Below the pieces are notes generated by a model. That model ran no database searches. It had not been told where the DNA came from and saw only the letters and a program-made list of their open reading frames with translations. This document shows, piece after piece, positions 41,237-53,016 of a stretch of 64,000 nt of DNA; position 1 is the stretch's first letter; each line of letters begins with the position of its first letter. Made by a program: the position numbers and the translations under genes. The stretch is from Serpula lacrymans var. lacrymans S7.9 (taxonomy: Eukaryota > Basidiomycota > Agaricomycetes > Boletales > Serpulaceae), in contig NW_006763290.1 of the NCBI RefSeq assembly GCF_000218685.1, forward strand, positions 1,634,315 through 1,698,314. Direction: 5' to 3'.

Positions 41237-43240
41237 ATGGCAAACCCAACGTATGGATTCAAAAATCTCAAATCATATTTATTCGCTAATCAGCTTTTGG
41301 CGCAGTGGCGATATTGGACTCATTGGTCTCGCCGTCATGGTATGAGTCCATCTATAAAGCTGGTCATTAGCGCTTGACAATTTTTGATAGGGCCAAAACT
41401 TGATTCTTAACATGAATGACAAGGGTTTCAATGTAATCGCATACAATCGTACAACAAGTAAGGTAGACGACTTTCTTGCCAACGAGGCGAAAGGTAGCTC
41501 CGTTTAATGAAATGCTCACCATATTGTATTAATGCCCCGCCTAAGGGACCAAAGTTCAAGGCGCGCACTCTATAGAAGAGCTTGTATCCAAACTCAGAAA
41601 GCCCCGAAAGATTATTCTACTCGTCAAGGCCGGGCCTGCCGTGGACAGTTTTATGCATCAACTGCAGCCATACCTTGAACATGGTGATATAATCATTGAC
41701 GGGGGTAACTCCTACTACCCCGACTCCATCCGTAGAACTAAGGAATTGGAAAGCAAAGGATTACTTTTCGTGGGTTCTGGTGTTTCTGGTGGTGAAGAGG
41801 GCGCCCGCCATGGACCTTCTCTGATGCCCGGAGGCTCTCCTGCTGCCTGGCCTGCTATCAAAGAAATTTTCCAATCAACAGCTGCGCAAGTCAATGGCGA
41901 ACCTTGTTGTGATTGGGTCGGCGAGACCGGAGCAGGCCATTACGTGAAAATGGTTCATAACGGTATGTTATTGACTTGTGGTTTACTTTTTACTGATCCC
42001 ACCGTAATAGGGATCGAATACGGTGACATGCAGCTTATTGCTGAAGCTTACGATATTCTTAAACGTGGCCTCGGTCTTCGTGCAGAGGAAATTGCAGACA
42101 TCTTCTTGCAGTGGAACAATGGGGTTCTCGATTCCTTCCTGATCGATATCACTGCCAATATACTCAAATTTAAAGACGATGATGGAGAGCCACTTGTTGA
42201 CAAGATACTTGACCAGGCAGGCCAGAAAGGTACAGGAAAGTGGACAGCCATAGCCGCTCTTGATGCGGGCACCGCAGGTAGGTGATCACTAGGATTATTT
42301 CTGGCAGATCACCGAATCATTATATTTCCTCGTAGTCACCTTGATCGGCGAAGCAGTATTTGCCCGATGCTTGTCAGCTATCAAGGAGGAGCGCACCCGT
42401 GCATCCAGGGTGATCGCTGGTCCTCAAAAAGAGCCATTCCGAGGCGACAAGAAACAGTTTATTGATGATCTTGAACAAGCTCTATATGCGTCTAAGATCA
42501 TTTCCTACGCTCAGGGATTTATGTTGATGAGAGAGACAGCCAAGGAGGTCCGATATCGTCTAATCTTTGTATACCCGGTTTATCTGATTTACGCATGCAG
42601 CTTAAATGGACCCTAAATTATGCTGGTATTGCTCGCATGTGGCGTGGTGGATGTATCATCAAGGTTTGCAGCATATTCATTTCGTCCATGTCATCTCAAT
42701 TTTCATTGTAGAGTGTCTTCCTGGGTGACATCACGGCGGCTTATCAAAAAACACCTAATTTGGAGTCGCTGCTTTTCGATGATTTCTTCAACAAAGGTTA
42801 GCTCGACATGGATCATTTATAGTACTACTGTTCATATTACTGGTCATTGTGGCCAGCTGTTCACAAGGCCCAGTCTGGTTGGAGGCGAGTTATTGCTCAA
42901 GCGGTGCTTTGGGGTATCCCAACTCCCGCATTCAGCACAGCCTTGGCATTCTTTGATGGTTATAGGAGTGAAATAGTTCCTGCCAATCTCATCCAGGCCC
43001 AGGTATGTAACATCTCGTTCACTTTTATCTAGATAAACTGTGACGTTTCTAGCGTGATTACTTCGGTGCACATACTTTCCGAGTACTTCCGGAGAAGGAG
43101 ACTGCGAAACTGAAGAAAGATCAAGATATCCGTACGTAATTCGGGCCCCCCAATGCCTCATACACTCATATTCCACCAACATAGATATTAATTGGACTGG
43201 TCGCGGAGGCAATGTTTCCGCTAGCACATACATTGCTTGA
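41237..43240 (+). CDS. GND1: 6-phosphogluconate dehydrogenase, decarboxylating
   Basis: Eleven exons join in frame to 491 codons, the usual family length: 41237-41250, 41306-41339, 41391-41493, 41546-41962, 42011-42277, 42336-42547, 42601-42663, 42712-42796, 42857-43002, 43053-43131, 43185-43240. All ten introns are GT-AG, 48-60 bp. The start [17 protein letters not shown] uses a 14-nt first exon; the later ATG at 41253 lies inside intron 1. Visible motifs: dinucleotide-binding GLAVMG (about residues 12-17), [35 protein letters not shown], the catalytic signature [20 protein letters not shown] with the active-site lysine, KGTGKWT and the end [12 protein letters not shown]. It oxidises and decarboxylates 6-phosphogluconate to ribulose 5-phosphate, making NADPH in the cytosolic pentose phosphate pathway. 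No stop or frame problem; a functional gene flanked by repeats. Confidence 0.97.
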
Positions 43241-44760
43241 ACTAAACTGCCGGCGGGGTTCAGGTGTTGTGTAGTGTAACAAGATGTTAAATCCTGACCA
43301 ATTTTAAGCTATGGCATAAATGTCTTTGCCTGTTTTCACATTGATCTCGACCTACACATGTCTGCCAGCCTAAGTCACTTTACTTGCAAGGTCATATGCC
43401 ATGTCACTCAGTGAAAACAAAAAGTTAAGCTTTAGTCATGTGGAGTCAGATCTAGTCATACGATGTCGGGCAAAAGTTCGCATTCTAAGGTGTCACACGG
43501 AACGTGAGAAAACCAAAGAATTTAGTCTTCGGGCCAGCGTAAGGTCGCAACTTGATCCCAAGCCATGAGCAGTGTTCGAAGTAAGTGCTGAAAATATTTC
43601 AGGTGCCTGAAACAAAAAAAAAGTGATGATTTGTAAGCATGCTGTAGTTGAAAAAAAATATGTACAAACTGATAAGATATCAAAATCAAGAAAGATTGAG
43701 TTAACCAAAAAATTGCAAAGTTCTTCCACAATGGACACCACAGTCTCCTTCAACAGGCTGTCAGAAAGCCTGGTATCTTGGGCAAGGATCCATTCTTGCA
43801 TGGTCTGGGATGGTGAGTCAGTTGGCTGTGGCATCTTTGACTGAGCGTGAGCGTGAGCATGCCATGTTGCAGTATCAATAGCATGAGAATCTAGCTCGCT
43901 GGCAAACACCTCAAGAAATTGGCCATCTTCTATGCATTGTTTCAAAAGGTAGGATACATCTGGGATCTCGTGGGGTTTCTGGAGCTGCTCAGAAAGGAAC
44001 ACGTAAAGGTAATCCTTCAAGTCGTAATATTGACCTTTTTTTTTTGTGACAATCAATGAATTTATAGATCACATTTGAATTGGCCCAGAGTGGCATAGGT
44101 GGCAACTTGAATATGTGGTTAAAATCCATGACTTGTAAGTCGGAATAGCTATGCACACTTCGCTCTTTGTGTATTTCAATATCCATCGCCTTGTGAGTTG
44201 CAATTTTATTCAGATTATGTGGCCATATGGCCATACAAATGATAACAACTATTTTTCCTTCAATCAACTAGTAACCTCCTAGTGAAAAATGAGAGGCTTA
44301 CCCTGTATCTGTAGCTCAGATTGATTTGTGAAGCTTGGGAATTGGCTGGAAGTCCAGTGTTACGATGGCCATGTCCCAACTACAAATTGGGTAAGTAAAA
44401 TTTTCCCACATGCAGAATAGGGTGTCATGCACATGTCTGGATTCATCAAGTAATTGCATTGGAAAACAGAGAGAAATCTGTCAAGTAGAATGTTAGTAAT
44501 GTGTGCAAGTCAGCGTGAAGGGGTTGAGGGGTGTCTGCAGTTTTCTGAGTGAGTAAGATATATCAGTCACTTCTATCTCTGATAACCATTAATAGGTTCA
44601 TATTTCTGGTCCCATTCCTTTAACAATACCATCAGGAATAGTTAATCATTGTATAGACCAGGACCAGAGCTCCAGAACTATGCTCAAACTTTGCAGAAAT
44701 AGTACTGCAGCAAGGTTGTAAAATGGGCGTGAGAATGTTGTCCACAACATGCAGCGGGTA
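43241..44760 (-). other. Unrecognised minus-strand open frames
   Basis: A 187-codon minus-strand frame (44056-43493) begins MIVTKKKGQYYDLKDYLYVF and contains LLKQCIEDGQFLEVFASELD and EWILAQDTRLSDSLLKETVV, both of which look coding. An upstream frame (44267-43989) carries MPLWANSNVIYKFIDCHKKK. They could be exons of one gene. I do not recognise the family. Its tail runs to 43493, about 250 bp beyond the GND1 stop, and converges with GND1. 44270-44760 shows nothing else. Confidence 0.3.
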
Positions 44761-45599
44761 GGGCCACATTGTGTCACACAGCGCCAGAGAATGTCTCAGC
44801 AAAAAGTCTCAAAATGCAAGACACATGTAAAATCTCCGAAGTTTTGCTATGCTACCAAGATGTTAAGATTATTCTAGCCTGTCTAGAGAGTAGCGTGCCA
44901 TGGGAGGTTGTGAAGGTGCTGATGGACCCTGGAACAGATGGTAAGTCGCTCTGTCCTCCTCCTCACCCCTCTCACATCCCCAACAAGCAGCTACTCACTT
45001 TTTATAAGGTGTTGGTGCTCTTGTTCATGCTTGGATTATCCCCACCATCATGTGCCTATGCCAGTCCCTCCTAATCACCTTCCCAGGTCTTTTCCTCAAA
45101 AAAATCTTCAATTGTACGTCTCTCAAAGTCGCGGACAGGCTGTTTAATTCTGTTGAACTAAAGTATGTCTTCAATTTCACTTATATTCCTGTTAATATCT
45201 ATCTATGTTGTAGTATGTTTCACTTACCCAAACACTCACATTGTGCATGGAAGAACTGCTCTCTCTTTGGGCCACCCAGACACCTTTTACATGTGCAGTG
45301 GATGCAATGGATGATGCAATGGACACAATCCCAACCCCTTGCAGGATCAAGACAAAGTTTCAGTGCCTTGCAGAATGCAACATTGCATTTCCAGCCAGCC
45401 ATAACTGCTCAGAAAACAATTGATGGACAATATCTAAGCGTGTCTTAGCATGCAATGCCCCTGCCATCACAGATTTGCAAGATTTTCCTGCCAAGGTAAG
45501 TTCCAGTCACTTTCCTGTGTTCCCCCCTCATCCTCCCCCCTCATCCGATACTTGATATACTGCTATCTACATTTTATCCTAATGGATGCAAAAGGGATG

Positions 45600-46868
45600 G
45601 AGTTTATATACACATTCCCATGTCATCTATTCCTCCAGCAATCAATATACAAAATGATGACGACACATTGATGGTGTTCATATGCTATTCAATGCCTAGG
45701 CATATGAAGACAACTCTAGTGGCCCACCTCAAGGCTAGCTTTGATGGGTTGCCAGTATTCTCCAGTGTCCCGGGTAGTGACAAACCTTTCAAATGTCTCC
45801 ACTTCTCCTGGTGGAACAGATATGGGACTCAGGTATGTTTCCCCCCTCTCTCTCTATATATCACTCACATGAAGACATAAATCAAGGGTTATGGGGCACC
45901 TATTGATGTGCACCCATATGAATTAGGACTCAGACAATGAGCAGCTTTATTTGAACTTGCAGGATGCTTTTGCAGATATTTTCCAATGGATTTCTGATGT
46001 TGTAAGATTTCTGCTATTTGTTTCATGCCTAAATTTTTCTGATGTATGTGTTTCCTAGATGGAATTCTGCCTACCAGAAGAATACTCTATGCTAGCTGAG
46101 GTAGTTGATACGCTCCCTGGAAAACCAGGGTCTCCGGTCACCCCTTTTTTATCTCTTGTTGTTAATATTAATGTGAGCACCACCGCTCATATGGATGGTA
46201 AGGATCACATCTTTTGTCTTGTTCTTCCACTGGAAGAGTTTACAGAGGGTGCTCTTGTGTTGCATAAGCAAGGACTTGTTCTTGAACTGAAGAGTGGGGA
46301 CTTTGCTATTTTCAGATCTAAGGAGTCAACGCACTTTAATTTAGATTATCAGGGTAAGAGAGCCTCATTTGTCTTACACACAGATTGTAACAACCAAGAG
46401 TTAGTTACTCTGGCGCACAACTCAGACAAGCAAGAAGAGTAATGAGAGGGAGTGGTTACCCCTTAAGATGTGACCGAGTTAGTTGTGGGTAAACAACAGG
46501 AGGACTCACTGAGGAGTCTCCTGGATCTATTGAGGTTTATATACTACTACAGCATTGTTTGTATATATGTACTATACAGTTGATGGAGGCAGTGGTTGAT
46601 GATGTCATAGGCATAGCCCATGTGACCAGCTCCACTGCGTGAGAGACTTGTAGCTAAAAATAAGGAAAATGCAGCACAGCGCGAGAAGGTGGAGTTTGAA
46701 CAAAGATGGAAAGTGCCGCATGGCACAGTGTGTGAAAACTACAAAAGAAAGTTGAAGAGGAGAATGAAAATTAAAGGTCCAAAAATTGTGTATCGTAACA
46801 CAAATGGTCAGTTCAGGAATTGGGTAGAAAATAGGAATGGTTGGGAGGGGAATGCATTCTTTAAGTAG
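45600..46868 (+). pseudogene. TET/JBP-like 2-oxoglutarate/Fe(II) dioxygenase, split by a solo LTR
   Basis: Exon to 45832 reads KPFKCLHFSWWNRYGTQ at its end; intron 45833-45926; exon 45927-46001 (AFADIFQWISDV); intron 46002-46058; then 46059 onward FCLPEEYSMLAEVVDTLPG, SLVVNINVSTTAHMDGKDH, GALVLHKQGLVLELKSGDFA and STHFNLDYQGKRASFVLHTD. The H-x-D metal pair (HMD), distal His (THF) and the Arg of KRAS fit the Fe(II)/2-oxoglutarate core, and the overall pattern matches the fungal TET/JBP family linked to KDZ transposons. LTR 46386-46800 interrupts it after HTD. Taking out the LTR and one target copy, the frame continues GQFRNWVENRNGWEGNAFFK to TAG 46866-46868. Members oxidise 5-methylcytosine or thymine in DNA; the activity of this one is inference. 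Earlier exons probably begin near 44800 but are unclear. Confidence 0.75.
46381..46805 (+). repeat. Solo LTR inserted in the TET/JBP-like gene
   Basis: LTR 46386-46800 (415 bp), same family as 37293-37707, flanked by CAGAT (46381-46385) and CAAAT (46801-46805), a target duplication with one later substitution. Orientation is the same as the host gene. The gene frame runs into the LTR and ends at a stop at 46440-46442. Confidence 0.92.
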
Positions 46869-47890
46869 ATGTAGCTTAAAACTTAATATCAGTTTATTTG
46901 GGTTGCTTGTTTTGACTTATAGGTTAAGGAAGGGATAGAGGGAACAGAGGTAATGTGTCATTTTGTGGGTCCCAGTGTGGTTTGTTATTGCTTATTTATT
47001 CTGAATTACCATTCTGCTGAAGACACATTCAGGTTTGGACATTTTTGCTTGTTTTTTTTGGAGGACTTCAATGCCTAGAATTAATAACCCTTATCTACAC
47101 AATCTCCCTACTTTGACTCTAGTAGCATGCTCTGTAAGTGTTCATACCCTTCTTTAAATAAAACTGATGATCAAGTTTATTTACCAGATTGAATATGCTC
47201 TACTAGGTGTTATTAACAACACTACAATAGCATTCTCAGCGACAGCATTTTCTGCTAGGTACATCACCTTAATCACAATAAATCTATACTAATTATACTT
47301 TTACAAGGTGGGATCATCATATGAGGTTGTTGGAAATAGTTCAGAAATGTTCTCCTACATACTTGGCAGCTGTATTTGATGATATTGATGAATACATTTG
47401 GTAAGAGCTTACTACAAATTCATCATCATTCAAACCTTTTTTTAACCTCAAGTATTTTTGTAGGAATGGTTGTATAACAGTGGGGCAATCTGATGTATCT
47501 GAGCTTATGTTTGGTTTTGATGCTTTAGAGGAAGCAGCAAAAGCATCCAAATCATAATTACAAATATTACAATAGTGCTGCAGCATTTTAAACATTTAGA
47601 ATCAATATAATTTGCTTTATTAATGCTTTTTTTTGGATATAATTGAGTATAGATCATTGTAATTGCAATTAGAGTAAATTATAGTAAACTATAGTGAAAA
47701 AGTGCAAGGTCATTTTTGTTTTAATGACTGTGCTATAAACCACTTTTGATGATATAGCAATACTCTAAATTGCATAAATATCATTAAATATGATATTTAT
47801 GCAGTTTGGAGTAAGGGACTGTGGAAGAATCACACTTATGGATATAAGAGATATTTTTGCTATTATAGCAATTTATTGTATTTATATCTA
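46869..47890. other. A/T-rich spacer
   Basis: No gene recognised. A minus-strand frame at 47595-47341 is short and unmatched. Runs of TATAGT-like words appear around 47640-47780. Confidence 0.45.
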
Positions 47891-47911
47891 AATCATGTTT
47901 TCCTGATGTAG

Positions 47912-48880
47912 GTGGTTTGGGACCACTGACAACTACAATACTGAGATGTTTGAACATTTTCATATTGACATGGCCAAAGATGCTTGGAGAGCATCTAATT
48001 ATAGGAATAAGTATCTTCAAATAATTGCATGGCTCACAAGACAAGAAAAAGTGGTGTCTTTTGAAAGCTATCAAAAATCTCTACTATTGTCTACCCCACC
48101 TACCAATATCATGCTCTGGGTTAGGCATTCAATTGACAAAATTACCATCTTATCCTGTTCAGCCACTTCAGTCAATTCAACAAAAACATAAGTGCCCAGG
48201 CTTTGAACATGATTTGAAAGAATTCCTCAATCAACATCAAAAAGGGCATTTCAGCCATCTATTCAGAAATCAAATCTCATTATCCTCCCTACCTTTTAAT
48301 GCACTAGACATTTTTTATAACCTTAAGCTCACCCTTGTTGAAGTAGGTGATTGTGATTAGAGCCACTGGTAACAATACTGTCAAAGCTCAGTTTGACACT
48401 GTATTAGTATTGGAGTCTTTGAGTGCAGAATCAACTGGTGTTTCAGGTGAGTATACTATATCTTGATCTAGTTCTATGTGTCTCATAATTTTCATGTATC
48501 GGGAACTAGATTTGGAAGATTAAAAGTCATATTCAAACTTCCTACTCATATTCATGCTAGAGCATTTACAGCTCCCAATGCTTGGCCAAAAGTCCCTCTG
48601 GCTTATATTGAATGATATCTTAAATTTAAGCCTACAGCCGAACCAAGTCATATGATGTATATGGTTTCAAAGCCAAGCAGAAGGTCAGATAGTAGACCAG
48701 TAGACACTATAGTTCCTCTCACCAGTTTATGACAAGGATGTCAGCTTATTCTTATATTTGGAAAGGATATGATACGTGACAATTGGGAGTCTAGTAATGT
48801 TTTGGATGTTTGTGATAGGTTTCTACTAAATAATTGGTCTGGTTTGTACCATTATCCATATCAGACTATGTGGTAGAAGC
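47912..48880 (+). pseudogene. Plavaka-like transposase remnant 2 (C-terminal part)
   Basis: Opens after an acceptor-like TGATGTAG with WFGTTDNYNTEMFEHFHIDM and AKDAWRASNYRNKYLQIIAW then LTRQEKVVSFESY. A frame change leads to CPGFEHDLKEFLNQHQ and LPFNALDIFYNLKLTLVEV (48190-48350). Further blocks are VILKLPTHIHARAFTAPNAW-like (about 48535-48590), MYMVSKPSRRSDSRPVDTIV and LILIFGKDMIRDNWESSNVL (to 48830). It is parallel to the second half of remnant 1 but better preserved. Stops at about 48358, 48613 and 48730 show decay. Confidence 0.65.
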
Positions 48881-49108
48881 ATATTTAATCTATGCCCTCA
48901 TTTGATTACCTACTGTCACAACATTGATTAAAGCTTCAATAAATAATTGATTTGGTTTGTATCCTTACCAGATTATGTGGGTAAATTTTAGGTGCATTTG
49001 ATCCATGTCCCCATCGGATTACCTACTATCATAATACACATAAGGCTCAATACTGACTCCTATAGCTGGTATAGCAACCTGCCTAGCTATATGGTTTTTC
49101 CTGATGTC

Positions 49109-49360
49109 GGTGGCAACCATCCTGTCTTATATAGTTCCATATAACCATACAACCCATGTATGTAATGGTTTCAATCCACCATATTATGATACAGTTCATA
49201 TGTACCATTCTATATGACTTGAGGATGGTTGTTGGTGACCATCCTGTCCTATATAGTTCCAAGGAACCATACAACACATATATGTAATGGCTGCTATCCA
49301 CCATATTCATATTATGATACAGTACATGTGTACCATACAAGGCCCTTCAGGATGGTTGTT
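49109..49360 (+). repeat. Two-unit tandem repeat, about 125 bp each
   Basis: Unit 1 (about 49109-49233) and unit 2 (about 49234-49360) share the order AACCATCCTGTCTTATATAG, AACCATACAACCCATGTATG, TCCACCATATTATGATACAG and GAGGATGGTTGTT. The repeat makes a minus-strand frame look coding (49340-49083), which I regard as a by-product. Confidence 0.8.
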
Positions 49361-50170
49361 GGAGACTATCAGCTGAGCATACTATAAGTATTGTCAAATA
49401 GCCATATTACACTGTATGATGTATATTATTGTTGTTGCACCTGACTTGTGATTATGTCAGGTTTCAAGCACAGCTGTGAATGCTTGTGGCTGGCATGCTG
49501 TATACTATATACAGTGGCTGACTGTACACTTCTATCCATCATTACCTATGTTGGTTACCCCACTGATCTGCCCTCTCATTTGTAAGCAATTTGTATGACT
49601 CAATTGTGCCTCTTCTTTCTTGTTCAGACAGAGCCAGATCCTGACATACAATTTGTGGAGCACCTACACCTAAGTGCAGCAGAAATGGGGCAAACGACAA
49701 TGATCAAACAATGTCCATTCTCATAGATACCTGCAAAACAGTACTTCAAGTGAGTTGGTGCTGAAAAACTTTACCTCGCCGTTTGGTAATTCATAGAAAT
49801 GAATGCTAATGCTACGGTAACTCACCAAGGGGACCGAAACACAAAACAACCGGGTCCAGATTGCCCTGGAGGGCCATGTTATTGTTATGCTTTTTCTGTT
49901 TGTGATGACTTCGCCTAAAGCGCTTTACCATAAATGTGCCACAAGCAGTCATATTTTCCCTCGCTTTTTCTAGTAAATTTGATTTTTCCGACATATCACT
50001 GTTTGGTTTAGCAATCTCTGCGGATTATTATATAGTAAACCTGGTTTCCTTGCAGTAAATTTTAAACTTGACGGTGAAATGAGATACCACATATTTCAAT
50101 GGACATAGGACGAGAAGAAATTCTACCTGCGGCAGTGTTACTGTCAAATTCACTAAAGTACGATCGCATG
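49361..50170. other. Downstream of RAC1, nothing recognised
   Basis: No gene recognised. Contains the 3' end region of RAC1 (minus strand) just below 50171. The minus frame at 49994-49812 (MSEKSNLLEKARENMTACGT) is basic and short; it has no match that I know. Confidence 0.4.
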
Positions 50171-51145
50171 TCACGCGATTATACATTTACCACCACCCCG
50201 CTTCTCTTTCTTTGGGGGAGGATTTACTAAAATAAGACAATTAGGTATGTCTTCTAGACTATCAGAAAAAGGACTCACAAACCGCCCTGATGGCTTCATC
50301 AAATACAGTTTTCAGTCCCTTCTGCGTAAGCGCTGAGCATTCAAGATACTTCACAGCTCCGACATCTTTAGCCATTGTGACGCCTTGCGAGTATTGAATT
50401 GGTTGCATGCGCCTATATAAAGTCTGGGACCCAATGTCACAAGAAGTACATGATACACATACCGATCACGAAGCTTCTCAATCGTAGCAGGATCTTCACG
50501 AAGGTCTAATTTCGTTCCAACAAGCACCACTGATGTAGAAGGAGCATGATGTGATATCTCGGGCCACCACTAAAGATGCGATAATCAATGACCAATCCCG
50601 TCAATTGTTAAGTAGATTTGCAGAATTTACCTTGGTCCTAACGTTCTCATAACTCGGAGGGCTGACCAAAGAGAAACAAATCAAGAATACATCCGTTTGA
50701 GGGTATGAAAGGGGACGAAGCCGATCATAGTCCTCTTGACCAGCGGTGTCCCATAGTCCGAGAGAAATAGTTTTTCCATCAACCATCACATTGGCAGAGT
50801 AGTTATCAAACACTGGAATATAATTCAATCTGAGTGCAATCGTATTCTATATTGTGATCTTCGACTACACACCAGTTGGAATGTACTCTCCCTATAATGG
50901 ATGAAGCATAAATGGATAATATATCGAACATAGAGGTTGCCTTACCGGGAACGCATTCGTCGTATAGGAAATCAATAGACAGGTCTGGTGATGCAAGTCA
51001 GAAACCAGCAGACCGCTGTATGATGTTTCAACTAAATCACCTTGCCAACGGCACCGTCACCAACAACAACACCTGGAGCAACACCAAGTCAGTATTCAAG
51101 CTACGAAGGTAAAAATGAGTGTTGCCCACATTTGATTGCCTGCAT
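50171..51145 (-). CDS. RAC1: Rac-type small GTPase
   Basis: Eight minus-strand exons join in frame to 194 codons: 51145-51130, 51072-51041, 50984-50946, 50891-50873, 50812-50631, 50569-50463, 50412-50279, 50226-50171; all introns are GT-AG. Motifs: [18 protein letters not shown]-loop (residues 10-17), switch [14 protein letters not shown], switch [22 protein letters not shown], the Rac-specific [19 protein letters not shown] guanine motif, YLECSAL, a basic tail KKEKRGGG and the prenylation box CIIA. Length and order are those of Rac; Cdc42 and Rho differ in the [11 protein letters not shown] and LRPLSYP context. It cycles between GDP and GTP at the plasma membrane and, in fungi, controls polarised growth and NADPH oxidase. 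The CaaX ending in Ala predicts farnesylation over geranylgeranylation, which is unusual for Rac. No defects seen. Confidence 0.96.
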
Positions 51146-51429
51146 CACAGGAATTGTACAGAATGACTACAGTACAAACCAGTCTCTGAAAGGAAGAACC
51201 GAGCGATCGGGAGCAAAACCTGACTTAGATGTGGAATCGTATCCTCGTTTGTGCCAAGCTGTCGACAAAAACTAGTCGAGGCTGAGTTCATCAGCCAACT
51301 AGAGGTGAGATATCGTATAAGCACCTCGATGAATGGAACACTTGGACAGAACTGACAACAGCGAATGAATATTTGTTGCAATGTGGCACCGGAATGAATT
51401 TGTTTCCCCGTCACAGGTCACAGGTCACG

Positions 51430-51725
51430 CTCAGTAAAAAGCATTATTCAGGAATAGTCGCCTGTAGTCATATATAGTCCGGGATTAGTCCGATCTGCAA
51501 GAAACATGTATTTTGAGGACTAAAATATGTCAGAATAGTCCAACCTAGTCTACTAGAGTCAAATAATCTCACCAATCAATGTAATCACAGTCTGGCATAG
51601 TCTAACTGTAGTCAAGCTGTAGTCCAGTTTAGTTAAATTCACAGTCTGGCATAGTCATTAGTAGTCAGTATTGTAGTTGCACTTAGCCACACAATAGTCA
51701 AGTTTAGTCTGCACGTAGCATGCAC
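51430..51725. repeat. TAGTC-rich low-complexity island
   Basis: TAGTC, GTAGTC or ATAGTC occurs about twenty times in 300 bp, irregularly spaced (for example AATAGTCGCCTGTAGTCATATATAGTC and CACAGTCTGGCATAGTC twice, about 51588 and 51642). It starts about 290 bp beyond the RAC1 start codon. No coding potential. Confidence 0.7.
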
Positions 51726-52309
51726 AGTCAATAAAATGAACTACCATGAGATTTTGAAACATACTAATGCAAGGTCTTTGGAATATGACAAATTTACCAT
51801 GAAAGAAGGAAAGCAAACTTGTAAACAACCAACCAGAAATTGAGCCCTAAATCCTAAGTGTAAGTGTACACATGCATCCCTGTGCAATAATTGACACTGA
51901 TATTCATGAGGTCCTTGTGGCCTTGCGAGGGACATTCTTCATTTTTTGCTGGAGTGAAAGTTATGAGTATAATTATTTCAAAAGTAGGACAAAAGCTTAC
52001 ATCAGTCATAAGTAATGCAACCTCAGTCTTTGAAGGTTGTTTTTTATGTGGTAAGGCAAGAATCACAGTGATGAGATCTGTAGCGGTATATTATATTAAT
52101 AAAATAAACATGTCATACTACTTGCCTTTTTTGTTCTCTGTTTGAGGCCAGAAAGACAAACCTTATTATTCTTCATCCATTCAATAAGATACTCATGTCA
52201 AAATCTGCCCACCATTCTTTTTTGCTTGGTGATTCAGGTTCAGCTGTGGCTATTACAGCATATAATTTTTGGACTTTCAACTTTCTTTCTCCTCTTTAGG
52301 CATCAGGAA

Positions 52310-52670
52310 AAACACTTTGGCTATGTATACTCTTATAGTACTATAATTGCAAAAATAGCTGTCATAGTGATCATAGCTGTAAGAGAAACCCCATCATCTA
52401 TTTAGGCACAATGTGCTCTTATAGTGATCTCATAGTTGACTATAGTTCCAAGAAGCTTCTATAGTAATGTCAATACTATGATGCCATTTAGAGTAGACAT
52501 AGGATCCATAACACCTATGGCAATTATAATTATAGTGTTTATAGCACTCATATAGTAATGCTAATACTATAATGGCATTTGGAGTAGCCATAGCACTTAT
52601 TTCAATTAGAATATCCATAGTACCTATAGTACTCAAAGCACTCATAGCACGTATTGCATTCAATTACCAA
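52310..52670. repeat. TATAGT-rich low-complexity island
   Basis: Irregular repeats of TATAGT, CATAGT and ACTATA, with a longer repeat around TATAGTAATG.CAATACTAT.ATG.CATTTAGAGTAG at about 52460 and 52552. Similar words appear near 47640-47780. No gene. Confidence 0.65.
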
Positions 52671-53016
52671 ATAATGAAATGAAAACAGCGCAGTCATATT
52701 TTGTACTAGCAATCATACTATATGCAACAGTAAATAGGAGAGCAATTACAAATACTATCAAGCAGCTTGTGCAATGATAGTATCCTTTAGAGCTTCAAAA
52801 TCAGTACCAAAATCCTCGTCCTTCATCTGGTCTTCATCAATCCCTAGATAATGGAGATTGGCCAGATTTCTGTTATAGTAGAATTAGTGATGGTGGTAAC
52901 AGCCAAAATACTGGTACTTACAGAATGTCCTGGTACAGACCGTCTCCCATTTACTTCATCCACACAGGGCCTTTCTTCTGAAGCACCAACAGCTTTCTGA
53001 AATAGCACTCCCACCT

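Noticed and set aside
41253..41345. ATG at 41253 as GND1 start
   Set aside because: It lies inside a good GT-AG intron (41251-41305); the 14-nt first exon from 41237 gives MANPTGDIGL, which fits the family N-terminus.
49083..49340. 85-codon minus-strand frame with internal repeat
   Set aside because: It is produced by the 125-bp tandem repeat without stops; no other coding sign.
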